Positions 1 through 7,816 are shown, counted from the first letter of the stretch. The stretch: DNA of 46,548 nucleotides from Bacteroidia bacterium (GCA_026391475.1 JAPLED010000091.1:1-46548); one strand, 5' to 3'. Program-made: numbers and translations. Notes: generated by a model from the letters alone, not told the origin.

Positions 1-167
1 TCTTCCAATCCTAAAACGCTGAATCGTAACATTTCTCTCGGGAATGAATCTTCTTCTGTTGATAGGGAGCAGATGGCAGTACAATTACCGCAATTATAGC
101 ATGCGTTAAAATCGAATGCTCCATAATTTCTTAATTTCTTCCCGAATTCTGGATTAATCGCAGCCAT
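1..167 (-). CDS. HdrC-like 4Fe-4S protein, N-terminal part (cut by window edge)
   Basis: This is the first 55 codons of a leftward gene that runs off the window. The start codon overlaps the upstream stop by one base (TAATG), so it belongs to the same operon. The protein starts MAAINPEFGKKL and soon shows CYNCGNCTAIC (Cys-x2-Cys-x2-Cys-x3-Cys), followed by a Pro-Arg-Glu stretch. This is the usual beginning of HdrC, or of the HdrC half of QmoC, which carries two 4Fe-4S clusters and passes electrons between the HdrA flavoprotein and HdrB or a membrane cytochrome b. Which partner is present cannot be told, because the rest lies outside. The HdrC-type assignment is well supported; the choice between HdrC and QmoC is open. 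Confidence 0.75.
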   Translation of the reverse strand, partial: MAAINPEFGKKLRNYGAFDFNACYNCGNCTAICSLSTEEDSFPREMLRFSVLGLE

Positions 168-445
168 TATTTTTTAAGTTTGTAAGAAAAATATTCATCC
201 ATATCATCAACTGCATCCGTTTGCACAAAACCATATTTTACAAGTGACATCAGGTAGTAAACAACCTCATGTTTTGGCATATTGAGTTTTTGTGTTAATT
301 GTTCAATAGTCAAGTCGCTTTCCTGAAGAGCTTCCAGTATTGATTTTTTTATCTTGCTGAATTGTTTCTGGTTATCTTTTGCTGCCTGAGTAACTTCCCT
401 TTTCTCTCTCAGGTATTTATATGTTTTCCCTTTCTCAATATCCAT
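167..445 (-). CDS. Small winged-helix protein inside the Hdr operon
   Basis: A 92-residue basic protein with a predicted winged helix at about residues 30-80: a helix (SKIKKSILEALQES), then LTIEQLTQKLNMPKHEVVYYLMSL as helix-turn-helix, then a short wing. It has no cysteines or ligand domain. It lies between the full-length hdrA gene (41-bp gap) and the hdrC-like gene (1-bp overlap), so it is made with the complex. Small winged-helix proteins occur in some hdr/mvhD operons and may be regulators or structural subunits; the sequence does not decide. The charged N-terminus (about residues 4-30) is probably helical. The function is not known to me beyond the fold. Confidence 0.7.
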   Translation of the reverse strand: MDIEKGKTYKYLREKREVTQAAKDNQKQFSKIKKSILEALQESDLTIEQLTQKLNMPKHEVVYYLMSLVKYGFVQTDAVDDMDEYFSYKLKK

Positions 446-486
446 GGTACATTCTTTTAGATAAACACAACCGTGTATTAATAAAA

Positions 487-2415
487 CTAACCAGCCAGAG
501 CATCAATCATGCTTTCAATCTCACTGTTTGAATAAGCAATTAAATTTATAGCATCGGTGGGGCATACCGGTAAACACATACCACACCCTTTGCAAACGGA
601 GTTATTAATAACTGCAATATCTTTAGTATCTTGCTTCTCCATCTTAATTGCATCAAAAGGGCAGGCTTCAATGCAAGCGCCACACCATGTACAAAGGTCC
701 TTATCAATTTGTGCAATAATGGGTTCGAGTTCCAGTTCTCCTTTACTGACATAAGAGAAAGATTTAGCAGCAGCAGAAAGAGCTGAATTAACAGACTCCA
801 TTATATTTTTGGGACCCTGGCATGCTCCGCAAATGGTTATCCCGTCAATAACAGTCTCCACGGGACGTAATTTCATGTGGATCTCATTGAAAAACTTGTC
901 TCTGCCTTTAGGTATTTTAAAAAGTGATGCCACGGAATTATCCGCCCTCGGCACCATTCCGGTTACTAGTACAACCAGGTCTGCTTCGACTGACATTTCT
1001 CTTTTTGCTGTCAGGATATCATTGATCTTAACTATTGTTTTATCATGCTCCCTAAAAACAACAGGAGGATCATTTTCATACGATTGCAGGTAAATATCCC
1101 CATCTTTCAAAGATTCACCGTATAAAACCTCCTGCTTTCCGTAGGTTCTGATCCCCCGGGTAAAATGGTAATTATAAATGTTATCAAAAATTTTCTTTGT
1201 CTGGATTGCTGAATAAATAGCTGAAGTGCAGCAATAACGTGAACAATATTTATTTTCTCCCTCTATCTGGCGGCTTCCGACGCAGTAGATATAGGCGATA
1301 TTTTTAACTTCTTTCCCTTTGAATATTAATTTTTTATCGCTCAGTTCAATTATACGTTTGAATTGAGGAAGGGTTATAACATTATCAAACCGGTTATAAC
1401 CAAACTCACCGTCAGCAGGAGTATAGGAATCGAATCCGGTGGCCATAAGAACTGAGCCAACCTGTATCTCAATAATTTCTTCTTTCTGATTGAAGTCAAC
1501 GCTTTCACAGATCTTTTCGCATTCACCGCAACGGGTGCAGTGTTTTATATCAATTACAGGATATTGCGGATATTCACTGGGGAAATTATGGTAAATCGCT
1601 TTTCTGTTGGTAATGTTAAAATTGAATTCATCGGGCACATCCACAGGACAGGCATTAATAGCTTTTTGCAGATTTCCCTGATTACATTGTTCATTTATAT
1701 AACGTGGTGCTATTTTAATTTTCAATTTGAAGTCGCCGATACACCCCTTATTGGAAATTACTTCGGCTCCTGTAAATAATGTGATGTTATCTCGTTTTAC
1801 CAGGTCATTATACAACTTGGTTACCAGTTCTTTCCCTGTTTCGTTGGTAGTAAAGAGCACATCCCATTGAGCAACCCTGCCACCTATAAAATGTTCTCTT
1901 TCTATCAGTGTTACAGGACATCCCATGTTTGACAATTCGATAGCTGCTCTCATACCTGCAACACCGCCACCGATTATAGCAACGGCCTTTTTAGAAGGGA
2001 TTTTGAAAGGGTTAAGTGATTCGGCGAGACGTACTTTAGCAATTGCCGATTTTACTATATGTATGGCTTTTTCTGTAGCCCCTGCTTTATCATCAGAATG
2101 TGCCCATGAAGCCTGTTCCCTGATATTTGCATGGACATAGTGGTATTTATTTAAATCAGCTCTTTCCGTAACTGCCCTGAAGGTCATCAGGTGGAGTTTT
2201 GGAGAGCATGAAGCTACAACGACTCCGTCCAACTCATTTTTCTTTATATCATCAACCATCTCTTTCTGGTTGGCATCGCCACAGGCAAACATAGTAGTCT
2301 TTGCCAGGAAAACACCCTCCTCATTTTCAATTGACTTCCTGACCTTTTCAACGTCAACATAGTCGGAGATGTTTCCGCCACAGTGGCATAAATAAACGCC
2401 TATTTTTTTGTTCAT
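487..2415 (-). CDS. HdrA-like FAD/iron-sulfur protein, full length (HdrA/QmoB type)
   Basis: A 642-residue HdrA-family flavoprotein that would move electrons between FAD and several 4Fe-4S clusters in the cytoplasm. In order: an N-terminal HdrA domain (GVYLCHCGGNIS at 6-17, CSP motif at 70-72), an FAD Rossmann motif (IIGGGVAGMRAA at 147-158), an inserted ferredoxin region, the second FAD-binding part, and two C-terminal 4Fe-4S motifs (C575/578/581/585 and C608/611/614/618). In the inserted region the second cluster is intact (C293/296/299/303). The first is degenerate: where the sister subunit has CTGCQLCEQACP, this one has only the outer cysteines (CNQGNLQKAINACP). Start and upstream stop overlap by one base (TAATG), so it is translationally coupled to the QmoA-like gene. 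QmoB is an HdrA fused to MvhD; here the MvhD part is a separate gene. Confidence 0.88.
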   Translation of the reverse strand: MNKKIGVYLCHCGGNISDYVDVEKVRKSIENEEGVFLAKTTMFACGDANQKEMVDDIKKNELDGVVVASCSPKLHLMTFRAVTERADLNKYHYVHANIREQASWAHSDDKAGATEKAIHIVKSAIAKVRLAESLNPFKIPSKKAVAIIGGGVAGMRAAIELSNMGCPVTLIEREHFIGGRVAQWDVLFTTNETGKELVTKLYNDLVKRDNITLFTGAEVISNKGCIGDFKLKIKIAPRYINEQCNQGNLQKAINACPVDVPDEFNFNITNRKAIYHNFPSEYPQYPVIDIKHCTRCGECEKICESVDFNQKEEIIEIQVGSVLMATGFDSYTPADGEFGYNRFDNVITLPQFKRIIELSDKKLIFKGKEVKNIAYIYCVGSRQIEGENKYCSRYCCTSAIYSAIQTKKIFDNIYNYHFTRGIRTYGKQEVLYGESLKDGDIYLQSYENDPPVVFREHDKTIVKINDILTAKREMSVEADLVVLVTGMVPRADNSVASLFKIPKGRDKFFNEIHMKLRPVETVIDGITICGACQGPKNIMESVNSALSAAAKSFSYVSKGELELEPIIAQIDKDLCTWCGACIEACPFDAIKMEKQDTKDIAVINNSVCKGCGMCLPVCPTDAINLIAYSNSEIESMIDALAG

Positions 2416-3713
2416 TATTTCCGGATTAAGTAACTCATTGCTTCAGAGGATGCAGCACCTGCTGACAAGATAGAGTCAGGAATATCCATTGGTCCTGAAG
2501 CAGTACCTGCAACAAAAACTCCTTTAATACTTGTTTTTGCAGGGCTGGCAAGAGGATCGGTCTGGTAAACAAAATTGAATGGATCGAGTTTTAATTCTCC
2601 GTCAGGAAACAGAGCGGCACTGTCGGTGTTGGGAAGGACACCAACCGACAGTACTACTATGTCGTGTTCAGCCTCCTTTACGATATTTTCATTAATATCT
2701 TCGTAACGCATTATAAGGTTCCCATTCTCTTTTTCCGAAATACGTCCGATTTTACCTTTAATAAAGTTCACGCCCATTCCTTTTGCCTGGTCATAAAATT
2801 CTTCAAATCCTTTACCAAACGATCTGATGTTAATGTAATAAATAGTCACATCAGCCATAGGCAGTGCACCCATAAGTAATTGTGCCTGCTTAATTGAATA
2901 CATGCAACAGATCTGTGAGCAGATAGGATTACCTACTGTGACATCTCTTGATCCTGTACAAAGAACATAAGCAATTTTGTCGGGAACTTTTCCATCTCCC
3001 GGCCTCAGAATGGTATTAAATGGTCGGGTCGGGGCCAATTGCCTCTCCATCTGCATGGAAGTAATTATATTTTTATAGAGCCCATACCCATACCGCGGCA
3101 TCATAAGCGGGTCGAACAGGTTAAAGCCTGTGGCAATAACAACTGTTTTAGCCTTGATATGATATTCTTCGGTCTCCTGGGTAAAGTCAATGCATTTTGT
3201 CGGACAAACCTTTTCACAGGCGCCGCACAATGTGCAATTTTCAATATCTATGGCAGCTACCCTGGGGCTGGCAATGCTAAATGGGATATATGCTGCTTTA
3301 CGTCCGATAAGGTTATATTGGTACTGATCATGCACGTTCACCGGACATGCCTGTTCGCATAGCTGGCAGCCGGTACAATCTTCAGCAATAACATATCGTG
3401 GGGTTTTAATAACTTCGGCTTCGAAGCTGTTTTCAGCTTTTCTTATAATTTTTCTTACTTCGCTTCCTGTAAATATTGTAATTCCTGGATGCCTGGAAAT
3501 TTCTGATACTTTTGGTGTTGTAATACATGCTGAACAATCCAAAGTAGGAAAAACCTTGCTTAACAAAATCATTTTACCACCAATAGAAAGATCTTTTTCG
3601 ATTATTAATACCTTAAATCCATTATTGACTAAATTTAAAGCAGCTTCACCACCGGCAATTCCACCACCAATAACAAGTGCATCAAAAGAGGTATTTAATA
3701 TTTTCCCATGCAT
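2415..3713 (-). CDS. Short HdrA / QmoA-like flavin iron-sulfur protein
   Basis: A 432-residue flavoprotein of the HdrA family lacking the N-terminal HdrA domain and the C-terminal ferredoxin pair, as in QmoA. The FAD motif is at 15-25 (IGGGIAGGEAA). The HdrA signature around C60/C63 (LDCSACITTPK) follows, then two complete 4Fe-4S motifs: C113/116/119/123 and C160/163/166/170. The C-terminal FAD motif (KGVFVAGTASGPMDIPDSI) is present. In sulfate reducers QmoA pairs with QmoB and QmoC to link quinones and APS reductase; no aprAB or dsrAB is seen here, so a different partner is likely. The gene starts 2 bp after the MvhD-like stop and overlaps the next start, so it is an operon member. Confidence 0.87.
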   Translation of the reverse strand: MHGKILNTSFDALVIGGGIAGGEAALNLVNNGFKVLIIEKDLSIGGKMILLSKVFPTLDCSACITTPKVSEISRHPGITIFTGSEVRKIIRKAENSFEAEVIKTPRYVIAEDCTGCQLCEQACPVNVHDQYQYNLIGRKAAYIPFSIASPRVAAIDIENCTLCGACEKVCPTKCIDFTQETEEYHIKAKTVVIATGFNLFDPLMMPRYGYGLYKNIITSMQMERQLAPTRPFNTILRPGDGKVPDKIAYVLCTGSRDVTVGNPICSQICCMYSIKQAQLLMGALPMADVTIYYINIRSFGKGFEEFYDQAKGMGVNFIKGKIGRISEKENGNLIMRYEDINENIVKEAEHDIVVLSVGVLPNTDSAALFPDGELKLDPFNFVYQTDPLASPAKTSIKGVFVAGTASGPMDIPDSILSAGAASSEAMSYLIRK

Positions 3714-3715
3714 AA

Positions 3716-4123
3716 TTAAATGATTGAATTTTTGAGTAAATATTCATTTAAGCTTTTCATCTGTTTTACAAAAGATTCGCTGCAGACTGAACAAATGGCA
3801 GCCATCCGTAGACGTGCAGGTTCGATATTCTTTTGTTTCATCAATTCATGAGTACGACTAACTATCTTTCCGGTTTTTTCAGTGCATGATTCGCCATATG
3901 GGCAATCACTTCCATCAGCAGCAATAAAAACCCCATCAAATCCTTTTTCAAAAGCGTGTAATATCCATCTTGATTTTACTCCACTGGAACAAGGAATGGA
4001 AATTGTATAAACCGTAGGCGGGTAATACAATTTAAGTAATCCCGCCATGTCGATGGCGGGATCAGAAATCTTTTCAGTAGAGAATACCAGGATTTTGGCA
4101 CTTTTTATATTCATTCCTGCCAT
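3716..4123 (-). CDS. MvhD-like hydrogenase iron-sulfur subunit
   Basis: A 135-residue protein of the MvhD/FrhD family, the small 2Fe-2S subunit that passes electrons into HdrA. The recognisable core is PCSSGVKSRWILHAFEKGFDGVFIA followed by a glycine and cysteine-rich stretch with C74 and C80, and ARLRMAAICSVC. Cysteines are C45, C74, C80, C111 and C114. The N-terminal CxWC of classical MvhD is missing (FSTEKIS stands there), and the CSVC pair is extra, so cluster ligation may differ. The longest frame opens at a TTG (4129); I chose the ATG at 4123, with the ATG at 4114 an equally good alternative. It sits between tusA and the QmoA-like gene, as expected for a split QmoB. Confidence 0.75.
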   Translation of the reverse strand: MAGMNIKSAKILVFSTEKISDPAIDMAGLLKLYYPPTVYTISIPCSSGVKSRWILHAFEKGFDGVFIAADGSDCPYGESCTEKTGKIVSRTHELMKQKNIEPARLRMAAICSVCSESFVKQMKSLNEYLLKNSII

Positions 4124-4132
4124 TTTCAAAAT

Positions 4133-4384
4133 TTATTTTTTCTTCATGAAAATCCTGAAAAAACCACTTTCCTCAATTGTACCAAGATATTCATGTCCTT
4201 GCTTAGAACACCATTTTGGAAGATCTGATTTTGTACCCTCATCAGCTGACAATACTTCCATAATTTCTCCTGATTTAATTGTTCCAGCTGCTTTTTTTGC
4301 TTCTAATAGTGGCCCGGGGCAGGCAGTCCCGCGTGCATCGACTATTTTTGTTACCTGTAAGTTTTTTAATTCTTCCGGAGTCAT
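4133..4384 (-). CDS. tusA: TusA-family sulfur carrier protein
   Basis: An 83-residue TusA/SirA-type protein. The hallmark is DARGTACPGPLLEAKKA, with the persulfide-carrying C22 in the CPGP motif; the rest (SGEIMEVLSADEGTKSDLP) follows the two-layer alpha/beta fold. TusA proteins receive sulfane sulfur from desulfurases or rhodaneses and hand it to DsrE-type carriers or biosynthetic enzymes. A second cysteine (KWCSKQGHEYLG) is also common in the family. It is 66 bp after the dsrE-like gene and about 9 bp before the MvhD-like gene. That position, within an Hdr operon, points to dissimilatory sulfur transfer rather than tRNA thiolation. Function in this operon is inferred. Confidence 0.9.
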   Translation of the reverse strand: MTPEELKNLQVTKIVDARGTACPGPLLEAKKAAGTIKSGEIMEVLSADEGTKSDLPKWCSKQGHEYLGTIEESGFFRIFMKKK

Positions 4385-4450
4385 AATTTACAATTTATAA
4401 GGTTGATAATTATTGCAATGATCACATCAATAATTTGTTTTTGACAGATA

Positions 4451-4876
4451 TTAAATGAATAAATTCACATCAGCTTCCTGTGTCGCTGTAATATATGCTC
4501 CGATACCACATATGTCATCGGCAATGTCAATAAAGTCATCGAGTTTTTCGCCTCCCCATATCTTTCCGGCAAGGCCGCAAATATGAATTTTAACATCTGA
4601 AATTGTTTTGCATTCTCTGAAAAATTCTACCCATGTTTTTACTTTAAGGTTTTTTAATGATTGCAAAAACTCAGCTTTCATATTTGGGTTTTCAGCCATC
4701 TGGAGTTTGTCAGGATTGTCCCCGATATCTTTTCTGAATGCCCTGGCCCCCTGTAACAAGACATAGATATCAACTTTCATATCATCAGCTACTGCGCCGC
4801 TAAGAATAATCCCTGCAGCTGTCAGTTTATCAACGCTTCCTGAAAATAGACCCAAGCACATTTTTTTCTGTTCCAT
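4451..4876 (-). CDS. DsrE-family sulfur carrier (DsrE/DsrE2-like)
   Basis: A 141-residue protein of the DsrE/DsrF/DrsH-like fold: MCLGLFSGSVDKLTAAGIILSGAVA is the first beta-alpha unit, DVKIHICGLAGKIWG carries a cysteine (C100) at the place where DsrE proteins hold the sulfur-binding Cys, and DDICGIGAYI adds C123. C7 and C89 are further candidates. DsrE proteins accept and donate sulfane sulfur, often with TusA as partner. It is the first gene of the leftward hdr operon, 127 bp from the divergent Crp-type regulator, with a TGTGA-N6-TCACA site between them. The family assignment is fairly sure; whether it is DsrE, DsrE2 or DsrE3 cannot be settled by eye. Confidence 0.75.
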   Translation of the reverse strand: MEQKKMCLGLFSGSVDKLTAAGIILSGAVADDMKVDIYVLLQGARAFRKDIGDNPDKLQMAENPNMKAEFLQSLKNLKVKTWVEFFRECKTISDVKIHICGLAGKIWGGEKLDDFIDIADDICGIGAYITATQEADVNLFI

Positions 4877-4968
4877 AGCGATAGATTTTTATTGTTAATT
4901 AATTCACAAAGGAACCTAATACTTAAGCCGGATTAGTAATAATTGGTGTGAAGCTGCTTAAATTATTT

Positions 4969-4984
4969 TGTGATATAACTCACA
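4969..4984. promoter_or_regulatory. Palindromic Crp-type operator TGTGA-N6-TCACA
   Basis: TGTGATATAACTCACA is a perfect TGTGA/TCACA palindrome with a 6-bp spacer. It lies in the 127-bp region between the leftward dsrE-tusA-hdr operon and the rightward Crp-type regulator gene. It ends 7 bp before a TATCTTTA promoter-like element. An equivalent site precedes the second regulator. Both regulators have the CRP-type SRES-x-x-R recognition helix, which fits this half site. It may control both directions. Confidence 0.75.
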
Positions 4985-4991
4985 TTTTAAT

Positions 4992-4999
4992 TATCTTTA
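4992..4999 (+). promoter_or_regulatory. Probable -7 element of the first Crp-type regulator gene
   Basis: TATCTTTA differs from the Bacteroidota -7 consensus TAnnTTTG in the last base only. It ends 4 bp before the ATG at 5004, so the transcript would be nearly leaderless, unless translation starts elsewhere. The Crp-type palindrome is immediately upstream, where a bound protein would cover the -33 region. Confidence 0.45.
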
Positions 5000-5003
5000 C
5001 AGG

Positions 5004-5681
5004 ATGAAAAATGATTGTAAAATATGTGCAATTAAATCGAAAGCTGCATCAAAATTAAGCGCAGAAGAAATTGAAAAGCTTTCCTTTAGTTGTGCATTGG
5101 TAAAATTCCGTAAAGGGGACTCTCTAATCAGGCAAGGTACCTTTTCTACTAATGTTGCTTATTTGCGAAGCGGATTGGCTAAGGTTCATATTGCAGGACC
5201 CTATCATGAGCAGATTGTCCGTATTGTAAATGCTCCCAGCTATCTGGGATTGCCAACAACATTTGGCGATAAAATAAATCAATACTCCGTTACAGTTATT
5301 GAGGCTGCAGAAGTTTGTTTTATTGATATTAATGCATTTCGTTATTTGCTTAAAGCTAATCATGATTTCTCTTATGAAATTATGTTAGAATTATGCAGGA
5401 ATGAATTAGAAGTGTTTCACAGATGCGCAAACAGGACTCAAAAGCAAATGAGAGGTAAAATCGCAGATGTTTTAATAGAGTTATCTGAGCGTATTTATAA
5501 CTCCAATATCTTTTATATCCCTCTCACTCAGGAAGATTTAGGGAATCTCGTTGACTCAAGCCGGGAGAGTGTGAGTCGTGTATTAACTGAATTTGAAAAG
5601 GATGGTATAATAAGAATTTCAGGGAAAAAGATTGAAATTCTAAATAAAAAATCTTTATTGATGATTAGCGCAAAGGGATGA
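5004..5681 (+). CDS. Crp/Fnr-family regulator, first copy
   Basis: A 225-residue Crp/Fnr regulator: N-terminal CKIC (C5, C8), cyclic-nucleotide-binding-type beta-roll (residues 30-115), dimer helix, and a C-terminal winged helix with TQEDLGNLVDSSRESVSRVLTEFEKDG. The recognition helix carries Arg-Glu-x-x-x-Arg (SRESVSR), as in E. coli CRP (SRETVGR), which reads TGTGA. Other cysteines are C30 and C105; C105 stands where FNR has its internal cluster cysteine, but the N-terminal spacing differs from FNR, so an iron-sulfur cluster is only possible. It is divergent from the DsrE/TusA/Hdr operon and is the obvious candidate for its control and for autoregulation. Confidence 0.88.
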   Translation: MKNDCKICAIKSKAASKLSAEEIEKLSFSCALVKFRKGDSLIRQGTFSTNVAYLRSGLAKVHIAGPYHEQIVRIVNAPSYLGLPTTFGDKINQYSVTVIEAAEVCFIDINAFRYLLKANHDFSYEIMLELCRNELEVFHRCANRTQKQMRGKIADVLIELSERIYNSNIFYIPLTQEDLGNLVDSSRESVSRVLTEFEKDGIIRISGKKIEILNKKSLLMISAKG

Positions 5682-5740
5682 TTTTCTTTCATTAAGAAAT
5701 CAATATTTCCTTTTTCTGGCATAAACAATAGAAATGGCTT

Positions 5741-5807
5741 ATTAACCTGATTATTATAATAAAATGTGTTTAGTCAGTTAATATGAGAAGTAAAAGATCA
5801 GGTTAAT
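5741..5807. repeat. 11-bp perfect inverted repeat between convergent genes
   Basis: ATTAACCTGAT (5741-5751) and ATCAGGTTAAT (5797-5807) are exact reverse complements separated by 45 bp. The right arm includes the stop codon of the leftward aminotransferase gene; the left arm lies 60 bp beyond the rightward regulator gene. Neither side has a T-run, so it is not a standard intrinsic terminator. It could form a long cruciform or mRNA 3' hairpin on both transcripts. Confidence 0.5.
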
Positions 5808-7303
5808 ATAAACCATCTGGAAAAATCGGCACTATTTTTTTCAGGGAATTTATGATGATAGAATTCATTTGTATGGTTGTCATATCGATAATCCTTCGCC
5901 CATTCTTGTGCCATTTCGGTAGTCTGCCTGATTGCATCGAGAATAAAAAGTAATTCATTATTAGTCATCGTAGGATGAAGTGATAATCTTATCCAGCCGG
6001 GTTTCATCGAAAGGTCACCTGCATCAATTTTATCGGTGATCTCTTTTGAGAGTTTATAATCTACATCTAAAAGAAAGTGACCATAGGTTCCGGCACAGGA
6101 ACAACCCCCTCTTACCTGTATCCCGAACCTGTCATTAAGCAGTCTGGTTATAAGGTTGTGATGTATCTTATCAATATAAAAGGAGAAAACACCCAACCTC
6201 TCCTTAATATTTTCTGCAAGAATATGCAGGTTTTTTATTTTCGACAACTCCCTGAAGGTTAGTTCTATAAGCTCACTTTCTCTTAGATGGATCATTTTTG
6301 TACCCATATTTTCTTTTAAAACTACAGCCAGTGCAGTTTTTATTCCCTGCAGGAATCCCGGAGTCCCTCCATCTTCTTTGGCTTCAATATCAGTTATATA
6401 ACTATATCCACCCCATCGGTTTGTCCATTTTACGGTACCACCTCCAGGACTATCCGGAATATCGTTTTTGTATAGCTTCTTATTGAATATCAGAACTCCT
6501 GCACTGCCTGGTCCGCCAAGAAACTTATGAGGGGAGAAAAAGATGGCATCAAGTTGCTGCATTTTATCAGCAGGATGCATATTTATATCGACATAAGGAG
6601 CAGATGCTGCAAAATCTACAAAACAGTATCCGTTATGCTCGTGCATTATATGCGCCAGTTCATGATAAGGAGGAAAATAACCTGTTACATTTGAACATGC
6701 TGAAAAAGAACCGATGAGTAATGGGCGATCTTTATATTTTACTATCTCTTTACGCAGAGTGTCAGGGTCAACTGTAAGGTCAGAAGAAGGCTCTAAAACA
6801 ACAACATCAGCAAGGGTTTCAAACCACGAAGTATGGTTGGAGTGGTGCTCAGTGTGCGTTAAAAAAACAACCGGACGCTTGTCATTTGGGATGTCCTTGC
6901 ATTTTTCATAATCACCATGTTTAAATACACAGAAGTTTATTGCCTGTTCCGGAACCTTTAAACCAAGAATTCTTTGGAGCTTTGCAATCGCCGATGTCAT
7001 ACCTGTCCCGGTAAAAATCAGAACATCATTATCATCCGCATTTACATGATGCTTGACTATCTTCTGAGCTAGATGATATGCTTTTGTCATTGCATATCCC
7101 GTAGCCGACGATTCAGAATGAGTATTGCCCACAAACGGCCCGATGTCCTCTGAAATTCTATCTTCTATGGGTTTATATAGTCTTCCGCTTGCTATCCAGT
7201 CGGCATATATCAGTTTCTTAGATCCGTAAGGGGTCTCTATTTCTGCCTCAATACCCACAATATTCCTGCGGTAGGGGTCAAAATATTTTTCAAGATCAGA
7301 CAT
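5798..7303 (-). CDS. Class V aminotransferase, cysteine desulfurase-like
   Basis: A 501-residue fold-type I PLP enzyme of the class V (NifS/SufS/Csd) group. The PLP lysine is K260 in FFSPHKFLGGPGSAG; the PLP-stacking His is in TEHHSN (153-154); the aspartate that binds the pyridine nitrogen is in FVDFAASAP. Where SufS enzymes carry the persulfide cysteine, this protein has VRGGCSCAGTYGH with two cysteines, C401 and C403. At 501 residues it is about 95 longer than SufS, mostly at the C-terminus. By family it would remove sulfur, or another beta substituent, from a cysteine-like amino acid. It follows the NifX-like gene by 36 bp on the same strand, and I infer that it feeds sulfur to the nearby TusA/DsrE. 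Actual substrate is unknown. Confidence 0.82.
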   Translation of the reverse strand: MSDLEKYFDPYRRNIVGIEAEIETPYGSKKLIYADWIASGRLYKPIEDRISEDIGPFVGNTHSESSATGYAMTKAYHLAQKIVKHHVNADDNDVLIFTGTGMTSAIAKLQRILGLKVPEQAINFCVFKHGDYEKCKDIPNDKRPVVFLTHTEHHSNHTSWFETLADVVVLEPSSDLTVDPDTLRKEIVKYKDRPLLIGSFSACSNVTGYFPPYHELAHIMHEHNGYCFVDFAASAPYVDINMHPADKMQQLDAIFFSPHKFLGGPGSAGVLIFNKKLYKNDIPDSPGGGTVKWTNRWGGYSYITDIEAKEDGGTPGFLQGIKTALAVVLKENMGTKMIHLRESELIELTFRELSKIKNLHILAENIKERLGVFSFYIDKIHHNLITRLLNDRFGIQVRGGCSCAGTYGHFLLDVDYKLSKEITDKIDAGDLSMKPGWIRLSLHPTMTNNELLFILDAIRQTTEMAQEWAKDYRYDNHTNEFYHHKFPEKNSADFSRWFILT

Positions 7304-7339
7304 ATATGCTTGGAGATTAAACCGGAGAAAAACTTAAAA

Positions 7340-7750
7340 CTATGGGCAACAACAGTAATCACTTTCCATTGTTGCATGGTTCTTCACATAAGAAGTTAAG
7401 GCATTGATGATATTTGTCTCTTCAGTATGAAACACCTCATAATTTATCTTCTGAAGATTCTTTTCAGATTCGCTTGAAATGCCTGAGACAATAGCAATTT
7501 GCCGGTTTAATTTGTTCTTGTTTTTCAGATTAACAGTATTTAGAATATTCTCTTCTGGCAGGGCATTATCTCTGAGTTCTTTTAAACCGAAAGGGTATTT
7601 ATCTCTCAGTTCATTTGCAACAGTAATGAAAGAATCTTCCTTTATTGACCCATTAATAATTGTCAACAACCTGAATGCTATCGCATTTTCAAAATCGGGA
7701 GCTACTGTTAAGCAATCATTTGTAGGTATCAGCATTTCCATTTTATCCAT
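7340..7750 (-). CDS. NifX/NifB-type (dinitrogenase FeMo-cofactor-like) domain protein with CCCP tail
   Basis: A 136-residue protein resembling the NifX/NafY-type domain: N-terminal LIPTNDCLTVAPDFENAIAF (family members read IPTDDG..vs.HFGrA), then RQIAIVSGISSESEKNLQKINYEVFHTE and a final helix ALTSYVKN. Such domains bind iron-sulfur or FeMo-type cluster precursors. The protein ends in Tyr-Cys-Cys-Cys-Pro (C133-135), a possible metal or sulfur site. It is the first gene of a leftward pair with the desulfurase-like gene and is divergent from the second Crp-type regulator. It may be a cluster carrier or sulfur acceptor. The domain call is moderate; the first Met is chosen, although M4 or M6 are possible. 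Confidence 0.6.
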   Translation of the reverse strand: MDKMEMLIPTNDCLTVAPDFENAIAFRLLTIINGSIKEDSFITVANELRDKYPFGLKELRDNALPEENILNTVNLKNKNKLNRQIAIVSGISSESEKNLQKINYEVFHTEETNIINALTSYVKNHATMESDYCCCP

Positions 7751-7808
7751 TTTATTATTTGAATATCAGACATTTATATGCCAGACAATCATACAGATTA
7801 CTTTTATC

Positions 7809-7816
7809 CAAAGGTA
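7809..7816 (-). promoter_or_regulatory. Probable -7 element for the NifX-like/desulfurase-like operon
   Basis: On the minus strand the sequence reads TACCTTTG, matching TAnnTTTG. It would start transcription near 7804 and give a leader of about 54 nt. The TGTGA-N6-TCACA site at 7871-7886 would then be centred roughly 74 bp upstream, a position that fits activation by a Crp-type protein. No clear -33 element is seen. Confidence 0.45.

Noticed and set aside
1-4876. Dissimilatory sulfate reduction (Qmo with AprAB and DsrAB)
   Set aside because: QmoA/B-like proteins alone do not show it; no aprAB, sat or dsrAB genes are in the window and the carriers point to another sulfur route.
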